Part shown: piece after piece, positions 1-7,137 of the stretch | How the letters are laid out: each line of letters opens with the position of its first letter | Position numbering within the stretch: position 1 is the stretch's first letter | Source of the DNA: Polaromonas glacialis | Lineage (GTDB): Bacteria > Pseudomonadota > Gammaproteobacteria > Burkholderiales > Burkholderiaceae_C | DNA length: 64,000 bases | Assembly (NCBI RefSeq): GCF_000709345.1 | Contig: NZ_KL448325.1 | Coordinates: 62,001-126,000 of the forward strand | Direction of reading: 5' to 3' | Program-made: the position numbers and the translations under genes | The notes under the pieces: model-generated | The model's input: only the letters and a program-made list of their open reading frames with translations | Database searches by the model: none | What the model was told of the DNA's origin: nothing

Positions 1-1
1 T

Positions 2-271
2 TTCGTTTACTTCAGGGACCCCGATGGCCATCGGGTGGAATTGTTCTGCGATCACTATGCACTGATCGATAGCGAGGTTGAACCCGTGCTGTGGGACATG
101 AGCAAGCCCGGCCTGTCATTGCGCTGGGGCTTGCCACCCCAGGAGTGCTGGTTCACCGAAGCCACCCATTTCAGCGACGTTCCGGTCGTGGAACTCGATG
201 GCAAGCGGGGTCCCATGGCGACGCTTGAGAACTACCTGGCAGACAAAGCGCGCGCCAGGGCCGCTCAATAG
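2..271 (+). CDS. Extradiol ring-cleavage dioxygenase (VOC superfamily), C-terminal part
   Basis: Only the last 89 codons are present and the gene starts before the window. The reading frame is open from base 2 and contains YFRDPDGHRVELF, the typical last beta-strand of type I extradiol dioxygenases, in which the Glu of VELF is the third ligand of the active-site iron. The tail (EPVLWDMSKPGLSLRWG) resembles the C-terminus of homoprotocatechuate 2,3-dioxygenase-like enzymes, so a catecholic arylacetate is a possible substrate; this is inference. It sits 75 bp upstream of a flavin reductase gene, which fits a hydroxylation plus ring-opening operon whose oxygenase component would lie further upstream. 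Confidence 0.75.
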   Translation, partial: FVYFRDPDGHRVELFCDHYALIDSEVEPVLWDMSKPGLSLRWGLPPQECWFTEATHFSDVPVVELDGKRGPMATLENYLADKARARAAQ

Positions 272-345
272 TTCTGCACGGGGCCGCTTCGGTGGCCCCC
301 GCCTTGGCGGGACAACATCGACCCAAAAAATCGGAGACATTCAAA

Positions 346-1347
346 ATGACGACACAGATGGCCACCACGATTGAAGCGCGTAGCAGCGCTGTCACAACTA
401 GCTTTGACAAACGCAGCTTGCGGGACGCATTTGGCTCGTTCGCCACGGGCGTGACGATTGTCACCACGGCCGGGCCAACCGGGGCCGATATCGGTTTGAC
501 AGCGAACAGCTTTTCCTCCGTGTCGCTGGACCCGCCCATGGTGCTCTGGAGCCTGGCCCGCACCTCCGCAAACATCGATGCTTTTCGCAACAGCGGGCAT
601 TTCGCCGTGCACATCCTGTCTGCCGATCAGGAAGCGCTGTCGGGGCGGTTTGCAAGCAAGGTCGCAGACCGCTTCGAAGGACTTGCACTCGACCGCGGGC
701 CGGACGGCATTCCGATGTTGCCAGACTGCATGGCCCGCTTTGCCTGCAAGCTTGCTTACCAGTACGAGGGCGGCGACCACGTGATCTTCGTCGGCGAGAT
801 TGTCGATTTCGGCCATTCCGCGCGCAAGCCACTGGTCTTTCACGGCGGACGCTATGGTATGTTGCTGCCCAAGCAATCGGCCCCGGCGGCGGATTCGGCG
901 GATGCGCTCAGCAATCTGTCGTCGGATGATTTGCTGTACCAGGTCTCGAACGCCTACTTCCGGACACGGCAGGCCGTGGTTGATGAGCTGGAGCACCATG
1001 GCTGGACGGCAGAAGAGTATGCCGTACTCAGCATCATTGGTCGGGAAGATGGGTTGTGCATGCCTGAGATCGTGGCGCGTAGCGAAAAATTCCGGGGCCA
1101 GACGATTTCCGCCGAGATCGTTCAAAAGCTCGTCGCACGTGGCCTGCTTCACGAAGGCGATTCCACGGATGGACAGACAAAGGTCAGGTTGACCTCCGAA
1201 GGCCGCCTTTCGGTCATGGAACTAATCGCGATACGCAAGTCTAGCGAGGCCGATGTCCAGGGCAGTCTGGACCCGAGCGAAGTGCAACTGCTGAAACACC
1301 TTTTGGGTCGGCTTGAACATTCCGCCCACGTGGTGGCATCGACTTAA
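346..1347 (+). CDS. Flavin reductase with C-terminal MarR-like domain
   Basis: The protein has 333 residues. Residues about 20-180 form a flavin-reductase-like (HpaC/NphA2 type) domain with FATGVTIVTT and LTANSFSSVSLDPPMVLWSL. Residues about 210-330 form a MarR-like winged helix (WTAEEYAVLSIIGREDG, then LVARGLLHEG). The architecture matches the reductase component C1 of Acinetobacter baumannii p-hydroxyphenylacetate 3-hydroxylase, where the MarR-like tail binds the aromatic substrate and relieves inhibition of NADH-dependent FMN reduction. By analogy it would supply reduced flavin to a separate monooxygenase not seen here. The ATG at 346 was chosen because a GGAGA lies about 10 bases upstream; an earlier in-frame start at 292 has no clear ribosome site. 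Confidence 0.85.
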   Translation: MTTQMATTIEARSSAVTTSFDKRSLRDAFGSFATGVTIVTTAGPTGADIGLTANSFSSVSLDPPMVLWSLARTSANIDAFRNSGHFAVHILSADQEALSGRFASKVADRFEGLALDRGPDGIPMLPDCMARFACKLAYQYEGGDHVIFVGEIVDFGHSARKPLVFHGGRYGMLLPKQSAPAADSADALSNLSSDDLLYQVSNAYFRTRQAVVDELEHHGWTAEEYAVLSIIGREDGLCMPEIVARSEKFRGQTISAEIVQKLVARGLLHEGDSTDGQTKVRLTSEGRLSVMELIAIRKSSEADVQGSLDPSEVQLLKHLLGRLEHSAHVVAST

Positions 1348-1514
1348 GCACCCAAACCCGCAACGTTAATTGACCGATGTAAGTCTGATCAGATTGAAGC
1401 GGTGAGCGGCACGAAGCTTGTCTGTCCGGAACTCTCCGTCCCTTGAAGGGCCTCTGATTCTGGCCGGGCGAATATGACGCGCACAAAAAAAACCATGAAA
1501 TTGAGGAGACAAAA

Positions 1515-2483
1515 ATGAAACGACGAACACTTGCCTTTGTGGCCATAGGCCTTGGTTTAGCTTTACCGGTGAGCTGGGCGCAGTCCTTCCCTATGAAGCC
1601 GGTGCGCATCATTTCCCCATTTTCCGCAGGTAGTGGGCCCGATGCCCTGACCCGAATCGTTGCGGACAAGCTGTCGGCCATATGGAAAGTGGCCGTGGTG
1701 GTCGATCCCCGGCCAGGCGCCAGTGGTTTTCTGGCTGCTGGAGCCGCAAAACAGGCAGCGCCCACGGGCCACGACCTTTTCCTGGCTGATGTCGGTCATC
1801 TGGCTATCAACCCATCCCTGTTCAAAAAGCTGCCCTATGATCCGAAGGAGGACTTTGTGCCGGTGGGCGGCATGTTTCGCACCTCGTTTTTTATCATGGT
1901 GGGGGCCAATAGCCCGCTTCGCACTGTGAAGGATCTGATTGCCGCAGCCGCCACGCCTGGCAAAGTCACCTATGGTTCCACCGCGATCGGCAGCCCGCCT
2001 CACCTGGGCGCGGCGCAGCTCGCAGCGGCCAGCGGAACCAGGATGACGCATGTGCCTTACAAAGAGGTTTCGCAGCTCAACATTGCCGTATCCAACGGCG
2101 AGATTGACTGGACCATGAGCACCTTGGCCACCGCCGGACCGCTGCTCAAGGCCGGCAAGGTGCGGTTCATTGCCGTTGCGGATGGGATCCGCTCAGTAAG
2201 CTTGCCCAATGTCCCAACGGTGGAAGAGTCGGGTGGCCCCGCTGGCGTACAGGCGCGCAGCTGGGTTGCGTTGATGGCACCCAAGGGCACGCCTGCTGCC
2301 GTGGTAAGCACCCTGAACCAGAGCCTGAACGATGTGCTCAGGCAGTCTGAAGTTGCGGAAAGATTCGAAACCGTAGGCTTTGTGGCAGATCCAATGACGC
2401 CTGCCGCGCTCGCCAGCCTGATCGACAGCGACACAGTGGCCTATGCGGCCATGGTCAAACGCACCGGCGCCACCGTCGATTAA
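1515..2483 (+). CDS. Bug-family periplasmic solute receptor (TctC type)
   Basis: The 322-residue protein begins with a signal peptide ending near WAQ-SFP and continues with the Bug/TctC pattern: PVRIISPFSAGSGPD in the first lobe and DPRPGASGFLAAGAA in the second. Bug proteins bind carboxylates in the periplasm and usually hand them to a TctAB-type membrane complex; no TctA or TctB is encoded anywhere in this window. It is a close paralogue of the receptors at 20604 and 34206, sharing long identical stretches such as KQAAPTGHDL with the latter. A GAGGAGACAAAA leader precedes the ATG. It lies between a flavin reductase and a FAH-family gene, so an aromatic acid ligand is likely but unproven. 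Confidence 0.9.
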   Translation: MKRRTLAFVAIGLGLALPVSWAQSFPMKPVRIISPFSAGSGPDALTRIVADKLSAIWKVAVVVDPRPGASGFLAAGAAKQAAPTGHDLFLADVGHLAINPSLFKKLPYDPKEDFVPVGGMFRTSFFIMVGANSPLRTVKDLIAAAATPGKVTYGSTAIGSPPHLGAAQLAAASGTRMTHVPYKEVSQLNIAVSNGEIDWTMSTLATAGPLLKAGKVRFIAVADGIRSVSLPNVPTVEESGGPAGVQARSWVALMAPKGTPAAVVSTLNQSLNDVLRQSEVAERFETVGFVADPMTPAALASLIDSDTVAYAAMVKRTGATVD

Positions 2484-2498
2484 ACCGTGAGGCACGCC

Positions 2499-2639
2499 AT
2501 GAAAATAACCGCCGTTGATAAAATTTACAGTGGGCCAGCCGGACTGATGCTGGAAGTTTTAACATTTGTCCTTCAGCGCGACTACATCAGCGATGCAACA
2601 TCCTGCATCGGCTACTTTTTGGAGGAACCCGACGCATGA
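2499..2639 (+). pseudogene. 46-codon ORF, possible scar of a deleted FAD monooxygenase
   Basis: A short reading frame starts 15 bp after the Bug gene and ends in an ATGA overlap with the FAH gene. Its segment GPAGLML, and the underlying 22 bases from 2533, match with one mismatch the FAD-binding start of the monooxygenase at 35197, which follows a paralogous Bug gene in the same position. After that the similarity stops. The simplest reading is that a monooxygenase gene once stood here and was lost by an internal deletion, leaving its first codons. It could also be a small expressed ORF that couples translation to the FAH gene, or a chance match. Confidence 0.4.
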
Positions 2640-3568
2640 AGATCGCTCGCTACCTATCTTCCGCTGGTTCAGAGCGGCTTGGCATCGTCACCTCCTTGTT
2701 AGGCTGTGAGTTGTTGGTCGATGTCGCAAAAGCTGCCGCCATCCGTAGTGGCCCGTCTACGCCGTCGTCGGTAATGGGCCTGATCGAGGGCGAGGCACCG
2801 GCAATGGACGCCACGCGCGAATTGCTCTTGTGGGCCTCGCATCGTCAGGATCCCGCCTGGATGGATGATCCGGACTGCGTGCAGTGGCTCACCCCGGTGC
2901 CGCCCAAATCCATGATCTGCGCCGGCCGCAATTTCGGGCGCCACAAGATGGAGTCGATGAAGGGCAACTTGGTCAGTGGCAGCAAGCTGCACAGCGATTT
3001 TCCAACAGGCTTCGTTAAGCTGGGTCGCACATTGGTTCCGCACAAAAGCCAGGTAAAGCGTCCCAAGGACGTTCTTGACTTCGATTACGAAGTCGAGATC
3101 GTGCTCGTGCTGGGCAAGGCCATTGATGTGGACAGCGACATCGAGCCGTCCAGCGCCATCTTCGGCTACACCATCTTCAACGACCTGTCGGCACGCGAAT
3201 GGCAGCTGCGCGAAATGCACAACGGCATGATCATGTTGGGCAAGAACTTCCCCGGCTTCGGGCCCCTTGGGCCCTACATCCTCACCGCGGACGAAGTCCC
3301 CGACCCCAACGGCCTGGTCCTGTGGCTGAAGGTTAATGGCGAATTGCGCCAGCACTCCGACTGCCGCGACCTGATCTTCGACTTCGAGCGCATGGTGGCG
3401 TTCTGGTCTCGTTTCGGGCTGGTTCCCGGCGACCTGATCAGCACAGGTACGCCCGAAGGCGTGGCCTTGCACCACAAGCCAGACCCGAGCGCGTGGTACC
3501 TCAAGCCCGGCGACCGGGTAGAAGCAGGGGTGGACGGCATCGGTGTCCTGGAAACCTTCATCGTTTAG
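2636..3568 (+). CDS. FAH-family hydrolase (2-hydroxyhepta-2,4-diene-1,7-dioate isomerase/acylpyruvase type)
   Basis: The 310-residue protein has the catalytic core of the fumarylacetoacetate hydrolase family: FDYEVEIVLVLG gives the two metal-binding glutamates, NDLSAREWQ gives the downstream aspartate, and GDLISTGTPEGVAL is the conserved substrate loop. These Mg-dependent enzymes hydrolyse or isomerise ring-fission products. A GGAGG stands 10 bases before the ATG at 2636. The N-terminal 90 residues, before PKSMICAGRNFG, are less conserved, as is usual. It follows the Bug gene and a probable monooxygenase scar and precedes a glutathione transferase, so it is read as the lower step of the first catabolic module. 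The exact reaction cannot be told. Confidence 0.88.
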   Translation: MKIARYLSSAGSERLGIVTSLLGCELLVDVAKAAAIRSGPSTPSSVMGLIEGEAPAMDATRELLLWASHRQDPAWMDDPDCVQWLTPVPPKSMICAGRNFGRHKMESMKGNLVSGSKLHSDFPTGFVKLGRTLVPHKSQVKRPKDVLDFDYEVEIVLVLGKAIDVDSDIEPSSAIFGYTIFNDLSAREWQLREMHNGMIMLGKNFPGFGPLGPYILTADEVPDPNGLVLWLKVNGELRQHSDCRDLIFDFERMVAFWSRFGLVPGDLISTGTPEGVALHHKPDPSAWYLKPGDRVEAGVDGIGVLETFIV

Positions 3569-3685
3569 ACGAAGTGAACGCAGGTGTTTGCGCGGACTGC
3601 GGAGTCAGCCAGTCGATGCAACGCCCTCATACCGACTCTGTCGCAAGTCGCTGCTCCCCATCCCCCATCACATACGGAATGTTGT

Positions 3686-4306
3686 ATGAAACTTTACTTT
3701 TTGCCCGGTGCATGCTCGATCGGAATACACGCTTTGCTCGCCGAGATCGGCCAGCCGTTCGAGATCGAAAAGGCGGCTCGTCCGGGAACGCCCGAGTTCG
3801 AGGCCTACAAGCAGGTCAATCCCAAGGGAAAAGTCCCAGCCCTGATTCGTCATGACGGATCGCTTCTCACCGAGTTTCCAGTAGTAGCGCTTTATCTCGC
3901 CCGCATGAATCCTGAAAAAGAATTGATCCCGACGGATATGGAAGGCGAGATTCGCGTGCTGGAAATGACCGAATATCTTGTGTCTACCGTGCACATGCAA
4001 GGCTATACGCGTGTTCGCCGGCCCGAAAAATTTGCGCCAAGCGAATCGGACCACGCGACAGTCAAGTCGTTCGGCCTCGGGGTATTCCAAGCCGGACTCG
4101 ATCGAGCAGAACGGCAGATCAACGGCAAGGACTGGCTGTTCGAGAAAATGAGCATTGCGGATTTTGCGCTGTTCTATCTCGAGCACTGGTGTGTGGTCAA
4201 TGGAATTGGGTCTTTAGGTGATAATTGTCGGTCGCACCACGACCGCCTGTGGACGAACATCGAAATTCGTCGCGCTATTGAGTCTGAAACCATAACTTCA
4301 TCTTGA
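3686..4306 (+). CDS. Glutathione S-transferase, beta-class-like
   Basis: The 206-residue protein starts MKLYFLPGACSIGIH, the N-terminal thioredoxin-like strand with Cys at residue 10 as in beta-class bacterial transferases. It continues with NPKGKVPAL (cis-proline region) and LTEFPVVALYLA (glutathione contact), then an all-helical C-terminal domain. The zeta-class SSxxxxRVRIAL signature of maleylpyruvate isomerases is absent, so an isomerase role is not supported. The ATG at 3686 fits the family start; the reading frame is open further upstream to 3584 without family similarity. Its place after a FAH gene suggests detoxification or a thiol-dependent step in the same pathway. Confidence 0.82.
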   Translation: MKLYFLPGACSIGIHALLAEIGQPFEIEKAARPGTPEFEAYKQVNPKGKVPALIRHDGSLLTEFPVVALYLARMNPEKELIPTDMEGEIRVLEMTEYLVSTVHMQGYTRVRRPEKFAPSESDHATVKSFGLGVFQAGLDRAERQINGKDWLFEKMSIADFALFYLEHWCVVNGIGSLGDNCRSHHDRLWTNIEIRRAIESETITSS

Positions 4307-4318
4307 CCGCTTCTTCCT

Positions 4319-5224
4319 ATGGATATGTTACTCAAGCTAAAGGCTTTCATCGCGACAGCCGACGCTGGTAACTTCTCCGCAGCCGCGCGCAACTCGTATG
4401 CCTCACCATCGGTCATGATGAAGAGGGTCGACGCGCTCGAGTGGGATTTCAAAACGACGCTATTCGACCGATCAACCCGGCGATTGACGTTGACAAACAC
4501 GGGGCAAAGCTATCTTATCCATGCACGCCAACTGATCCGGTCCTACAACGACATGGTCAGCGGTGCGATTCTGAGCCCCGGCAGCATCGAAGGACCGATC
4601 AGGATCAAGGCTCCAGCCGTTTTGATCCGGCAGGGGCTTAGTGACCTATTTGCCGTCTACCGCGCCCAAAATCCGCTCGTCCATTTTGAGATCATTGCCT
4701 CTGACCGGGGTGGCAATCCAGCGACGGAGGGATTCGATATTGCGGTCGGGATGGATCAAATGGCCTACCCGGACGTCATCGAGCAGGTCATCCGGCCCTT
4801 TCCCCGGCTTCTTTGCGCGGCCCCTGCCTATCTCGCCCAGTGCGATGCGCCACTGCATCCCCGCGACCTGATTCATCACCCTTGCCTCGCATTTTCCCTA
4901 GCTGGACCGATTTGGGGGTTCAACTCGCCGGATGGGCGCATAGAAGTGGACGTGCGACCTGTTCTCAAAACAAATGATGCCGGATATTTGTGCGCCGCCG
5001 CCTGCGATGGCCAGGGGATTGTCCAGCTTGCACTACCGATTGTTGCGGATGCGCTGCTGGCCGGGCAACTCGTTCCTGTATTGGAGCAATTCCCGTTGGT
5101 AGAACGCTGGGTGAAAATCATGGTGCCGACTGCTCGACTGGAGCTGATGCGGGTCAAACTCCTGTTCGACAGGATGGTGCAGCATCTGGCATCCGCCAGT
5201 GGTGCGAGGATGGATTGCTATTAA
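4319..5224 (+). CDS. LysR-family transcriptional regulator
   Basis: The 301-residue protein opens with a winged helix (LKAFIATADAGNFSAAARN, then FDRSTRRLTLTNTG) followed by a LysR effector domain containing IRIKAPAVLIRQGLSDLF and the conserved GIVQLALPIVADALLAGQLV region. It is more like the CrgA/DsdC-related branch than the other LysR proteins of this window, which begin with MKLHQLR-type helices. It lies 12 bp behind the glutathione transferase on the same strand, so it may be the last gene of the first operon instead of being divergently transcribed as in modules 5, 6, 8 and 9. Confidence 0.88.
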   Translation: MDMLLKLKAFIATADAGNFSAAARNSYASPSVMMKRVDALEWDFKTTLFDRSTRRLTLTNTGQSYLIHARQLIRSYNDMVSGAILSPGSIEGPIRIKAPAVLIRQGLSDLFAVYRAQNPLVHFEIIASDRGGNPATEGFDIAVGMDQMAYPDVIEQVIRPFPRLLCAAPAYLAQCDAPLHPRDLIHHPCLAFSLAGPIWGFNSPDGRIEVDVRPVLKTNDAGYLCAAACDGQGIVQLALPIVADALLAGQLVPVLEQFPLVERWVKIMVPTARLELMRVKLLFDRMVQHLASASGARMDCY

Positions 5225-5259
5225 CCGGATCGCCGCGGGTTGAGCTACCTGTCCCTGCC

Positions 5260-5583
5260 GGAGAAACGGTTCAACCAGGTTGGTTTGTTTTTGATGGATT
5301 TGACCAACTCCTCGCGGCACGAGACCGCTCCATCAACTGCTTGCGTCCACCACCTTTTTTCAAACCCGGCCTTGCGCGGGAGCGCCTTGCAGTGCCAACT
5401 TCCGTGAGCCCGCGGCGAACCGTCTTGGCATCCACGCCCAACAGGCTTGAGATAGTGCCGCTGCCGAACTTGGCCGCCTTTATGGCCGCATATCGCTGCC
5501 GGTCATTTTACGACAGCGTCGCGAACGGCCGCTTCATCTTGACCTCAACGTCTTGTCCGTAACCCGTCTGTGTGGTCATTCAT
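5260..5583 (-). pseudogene. Remnant of an ISAzo13-like transposase N-terminus
   Basis: On the minus strand, three frames carry pieces of one protein: VEVKMKRPFATLS, then RYAAIKAAKFGSGTISS, LLGVDAKTVRRGLTEVGTAR and GLKKGGGRKQLME, then EELVKSIKNKPTWLN in another frame. The helix-turn-helix with TVRRGLTE followed by GGGRK is the pattern I associate with ISAzo13-family transposases. Stops and at least two frameshifts break it, and the DDE catalytic part is missing. It marks an old insertion between the first module and the decayed efflux locus. Family assignment is from memory of the pattern and could be wrong at the family level. Confidence 0.55.
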
Positions 5584-5639
5584 GGATTTTACGTAGCGGC
5601 TTCGCCTCGGCAAGTCACCCGTTGGGTAGCACCTGAATT

Positions 5640-5921
5640 TTGATCAGATAGAGAGTAGTTATTTCTGGCCACATCCTTAAGATTCGGGCTGTCCTGCATC
5701 GCCTGGGCCACCAAGCGATTGAACGTTTCGCCGCCAAAGTCGAGCCATCATTCGGCGATGACCGGCACTGGCACAGTGACTGCGCTCAAGCTCAGTGACG
5801 TTACATCGCGCAGGCTGCCCTGAGATTGAATGCCGGTCATGTCAGCGCAGCCAGTGATACCGGTGGCGATTAGTGCGAAAGCCACCAGCGCCATGCGCAG
5901 CGAGGCACGTGAAGCCGGCAT
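5640..5921 (-). pseudogene. Broken NodT-type efflux outer-membrane lipoprotein
   Basis: The minus-strand frame from 5921 reads as the start of an RND/Emr-type outer-membrane factor: a signal peptide with lipobox GITGC, ADMTGI, then VTVPVPVIAE, a TGA stop at 5748-5750 where a Trp is expected, and in the same frame WLDFGGETFNRLVAQA and MQDSPNLKDVARNN. That is the usual WW-x-x-F and LV-x-x-A-L-x-x-SP pattern of the family. The similarity ends near 5650, so the gene is both interrupted by a nonsense codon and truncated. It lies downstream of a MarR gene on the same strand, the usual neighbour of an emrAB-type efflux operon; no pump or adaptor genes remain here. Confidence 0.6.
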
Positions 5922-6006
5922 GTCCAGCTGCCCATTCGCCTGCTTGGGATCACTTCAGAAAAGGGAAAAAATCGTACTGTAAGGTGTGACGATGCTTGAA
6001 AAATAG

Positions 6007-6041
6007 CGTCAGGATTGAGTTGTTTTTATCTTTTCCTGACG
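6007..6041 (-). terminator. Inverted repeat, probable terminator of the MarR gene
   Basis: Perfect 8-bp arms (CGTCAGGA at 6007-6014 and TCCTGACG at 6034-6041) enclose 19 bases. On the minus strand the second arm is followed by CTATTTTT, as in intrinsic terminators. It lies about 130 bp past the MarR stop. An operator role for the downstream efflux gene is an alternative. Confidence 0.45.
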
Positions 6042-6174
6042 AATTTTAATTGGCGTCTAAGATTTCAAGCTGACGAGCCAATCCTTGCCATACGATTTTT
6101 TCTGAATTTTGCGAGGACCCTGCTTCAATACAATTAAAATCTGTGCTGTGTCTTCGCGAAATGGTGCGTTGGTT

Positions 6175-6705
6175 TTATTTGTCATTTTTTTCCACCTGTG
6201 CCTGCAGGGTTTGCGCCGTATCGAGCATGCGGCGCACATAGATCTTGAGGGTTTGCCATTCTTCGGCCGAGAAACCGGTTAGCAGCGCGTTTTGCATGCT
6301 GCAAAGAATGCCCGGAATCTCCTTGGCAGCCGCGCGGCCAGCATCGGTTAGTTCTAGGTTGACCACGCGCCGGTCATCCGACGAGCGCACCCGGTTGCAC
6401 AGCTGCTTGGCCTGCAGCCGGTCCAGCAGCCGCGTCATCGAGCCAGCGTCGAGTTCGCACTGGCGCGCCAGTTCGGTCGCCGTCGAAGCGCAGCCCATGT
6501 AGAGCTTGAGCATGGGCACCCACTGCGCATTGGTCAGACCCGAGGGTTCGAGTTCGCGCTCGACGCCTTGCGCAACCAACGAAATGATGCGGCGCATCAT
6601 GTAGCCGACGCTGTCATCGGGCGAATAACTTTCTGCCCGGTAAAAATCGGCCGAAGGGTTTGACGGTGCGTCACTGCAGGAAGTAGAGTTTTGCTTTGAA
6701 TCCAT
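6175..6705 (-). CDS. MarR-family transcriptional regulator
   Basis: The 176-residue protein has a MarR winged helix: LTNAQWVPMLKLYMG, STATELARQCELDAGSMTRL, the recognition helix LLDRLQAKQL and the wing RSSDDRRVVNLELTDAGR. The first 30 residues are a polar tail. It resembles EmrR/MprA-like repressors that sense phenolic drugs and control emrAB-type efflux. The broken outer-membrane efflux gene downstream on the same strand supports that role, but the pump itself is gone from this locus, so the regulator may now act elsewhere or be an orphan. A dyad directly upstream of its start is a likely autoregulatory site. Confidence 0.85.
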   Translation of the reverse strand: MDSKQNSTSCSDAPSNPSADFYRAESYSPDDSVGYMMRRIISLVAQGVERELEPSGLTNAQWVPMLKLYMGCASTATELARQCELDAGSMTRLLDRLQAKQLCNRVRSSDDRRVVNLELTDAGRAAAKEIPGILCSMQNALLTGFSAEEWQTLKIYVRRMLDTAQTLQAQVEKNDK

Positions 6706-6718
6706 GGCTCAAATAATA

Positions 6719-6742
6719 CTTGCCTAAGCAATTATTGGCAAG
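6719..6742 (-). promoter_or_regulatory. Candidate MarR operator
   Basis: CTTGCC at 6719-6724 pairs with GGCAAG at 6737-6742, and the overlapping TTGCCTAAGCAA has TTGC/GCAA arms of its own. A further TTTGCAA follows at about 6750. Such TTGC/GCAA dyads just ahead of a marR gene (14 bp before the start codon) are typical of self-regulated family members. Binding is inferred. Confidence 0.5.
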
Positions 6743-7137
6743 CCTGCGTTTGCAATGACAATCTGAATACCAAGAAACTTCCCACTTACTGGTAACGCAA
6801 TTGTTGTCGCAGATCAATGGGATGGACGCCCCTACCCAAGCTGACCCGCAATGTGACGAAGTTGAGGCGTCTATCAACCCACTTGAACAAGCAGGAGCGT
6901 ACGCCATGACCGGCTCTAGTGTCGCGTCATCAGAAAACTGTCGGTACGCCTTACTCTGAAGAGAGCAGGCTTTATACGCTTGACGCGACACTAGTCCTAC
7001 AGTGTCATAAATGCCGATCCCAATTCTGGATGAACTAATTTAGAGGTGCGGGAGTGGATGAATTTCACTCTCGTGCGCTTCATGCGAGCCTACCTGCTGT
7101 AGTTGGCGCATGTTCAGTCATTGCTGTTGCGGATCTT
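6743..7137. other. Non-coding stretch between the MarR gene and acetolactate synthase
   Basis: No convincing gene is seen on either strand. The only clear structure is the 79-bp inverted-repeat element at 6916-6994. The reverse-strand frame through this area has no family features and no ribosome site. Confidence 0.6.
6916..6994. repeat. 79-bp element with perfect 14-bp terminal inverted repeats
   Basis: CTAGTGTCGCGTCA at 6916-6929 is the exact reverse complement of TGACGCGACACTAG at 6981-6994. The 51 bases between them show no coding capacity. Exact terminal repeats around a short non-coding core are what a miniature inverted-repeat element or a nearly deleted insertion sequence would leave. 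No obvious target-site duplication is visible outside the arms. The element family is not recognised. Confidence 0.6.

Noticed and set aside
3668-4186. Minus-strand frame opposite the glutathione transferase
   Set aside because: No family features and no ribosome site; the plus strand encodes a clear GST.
3686-4306. Maleylpyruvate isomerase for a gentisate pathway
   Set aside because: The zeta-class N-terminal signature is absent and there is no gentisate dioxygenase in the window.
4990-5562. Plus-strand frame of 190 codons behind the LysR gene
   Set aside because: Its content is the reverse complement of the transposase remnant at 5260-5583 and the end of the LysR gene in another frame.
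6671-6991. Minus-strand frame of 106 codons across the MarR operator and the inverted-repeat element
   Set aside because: It overlaps the MarR start and a repeat element, has no recognisable motif and no ribosome site.
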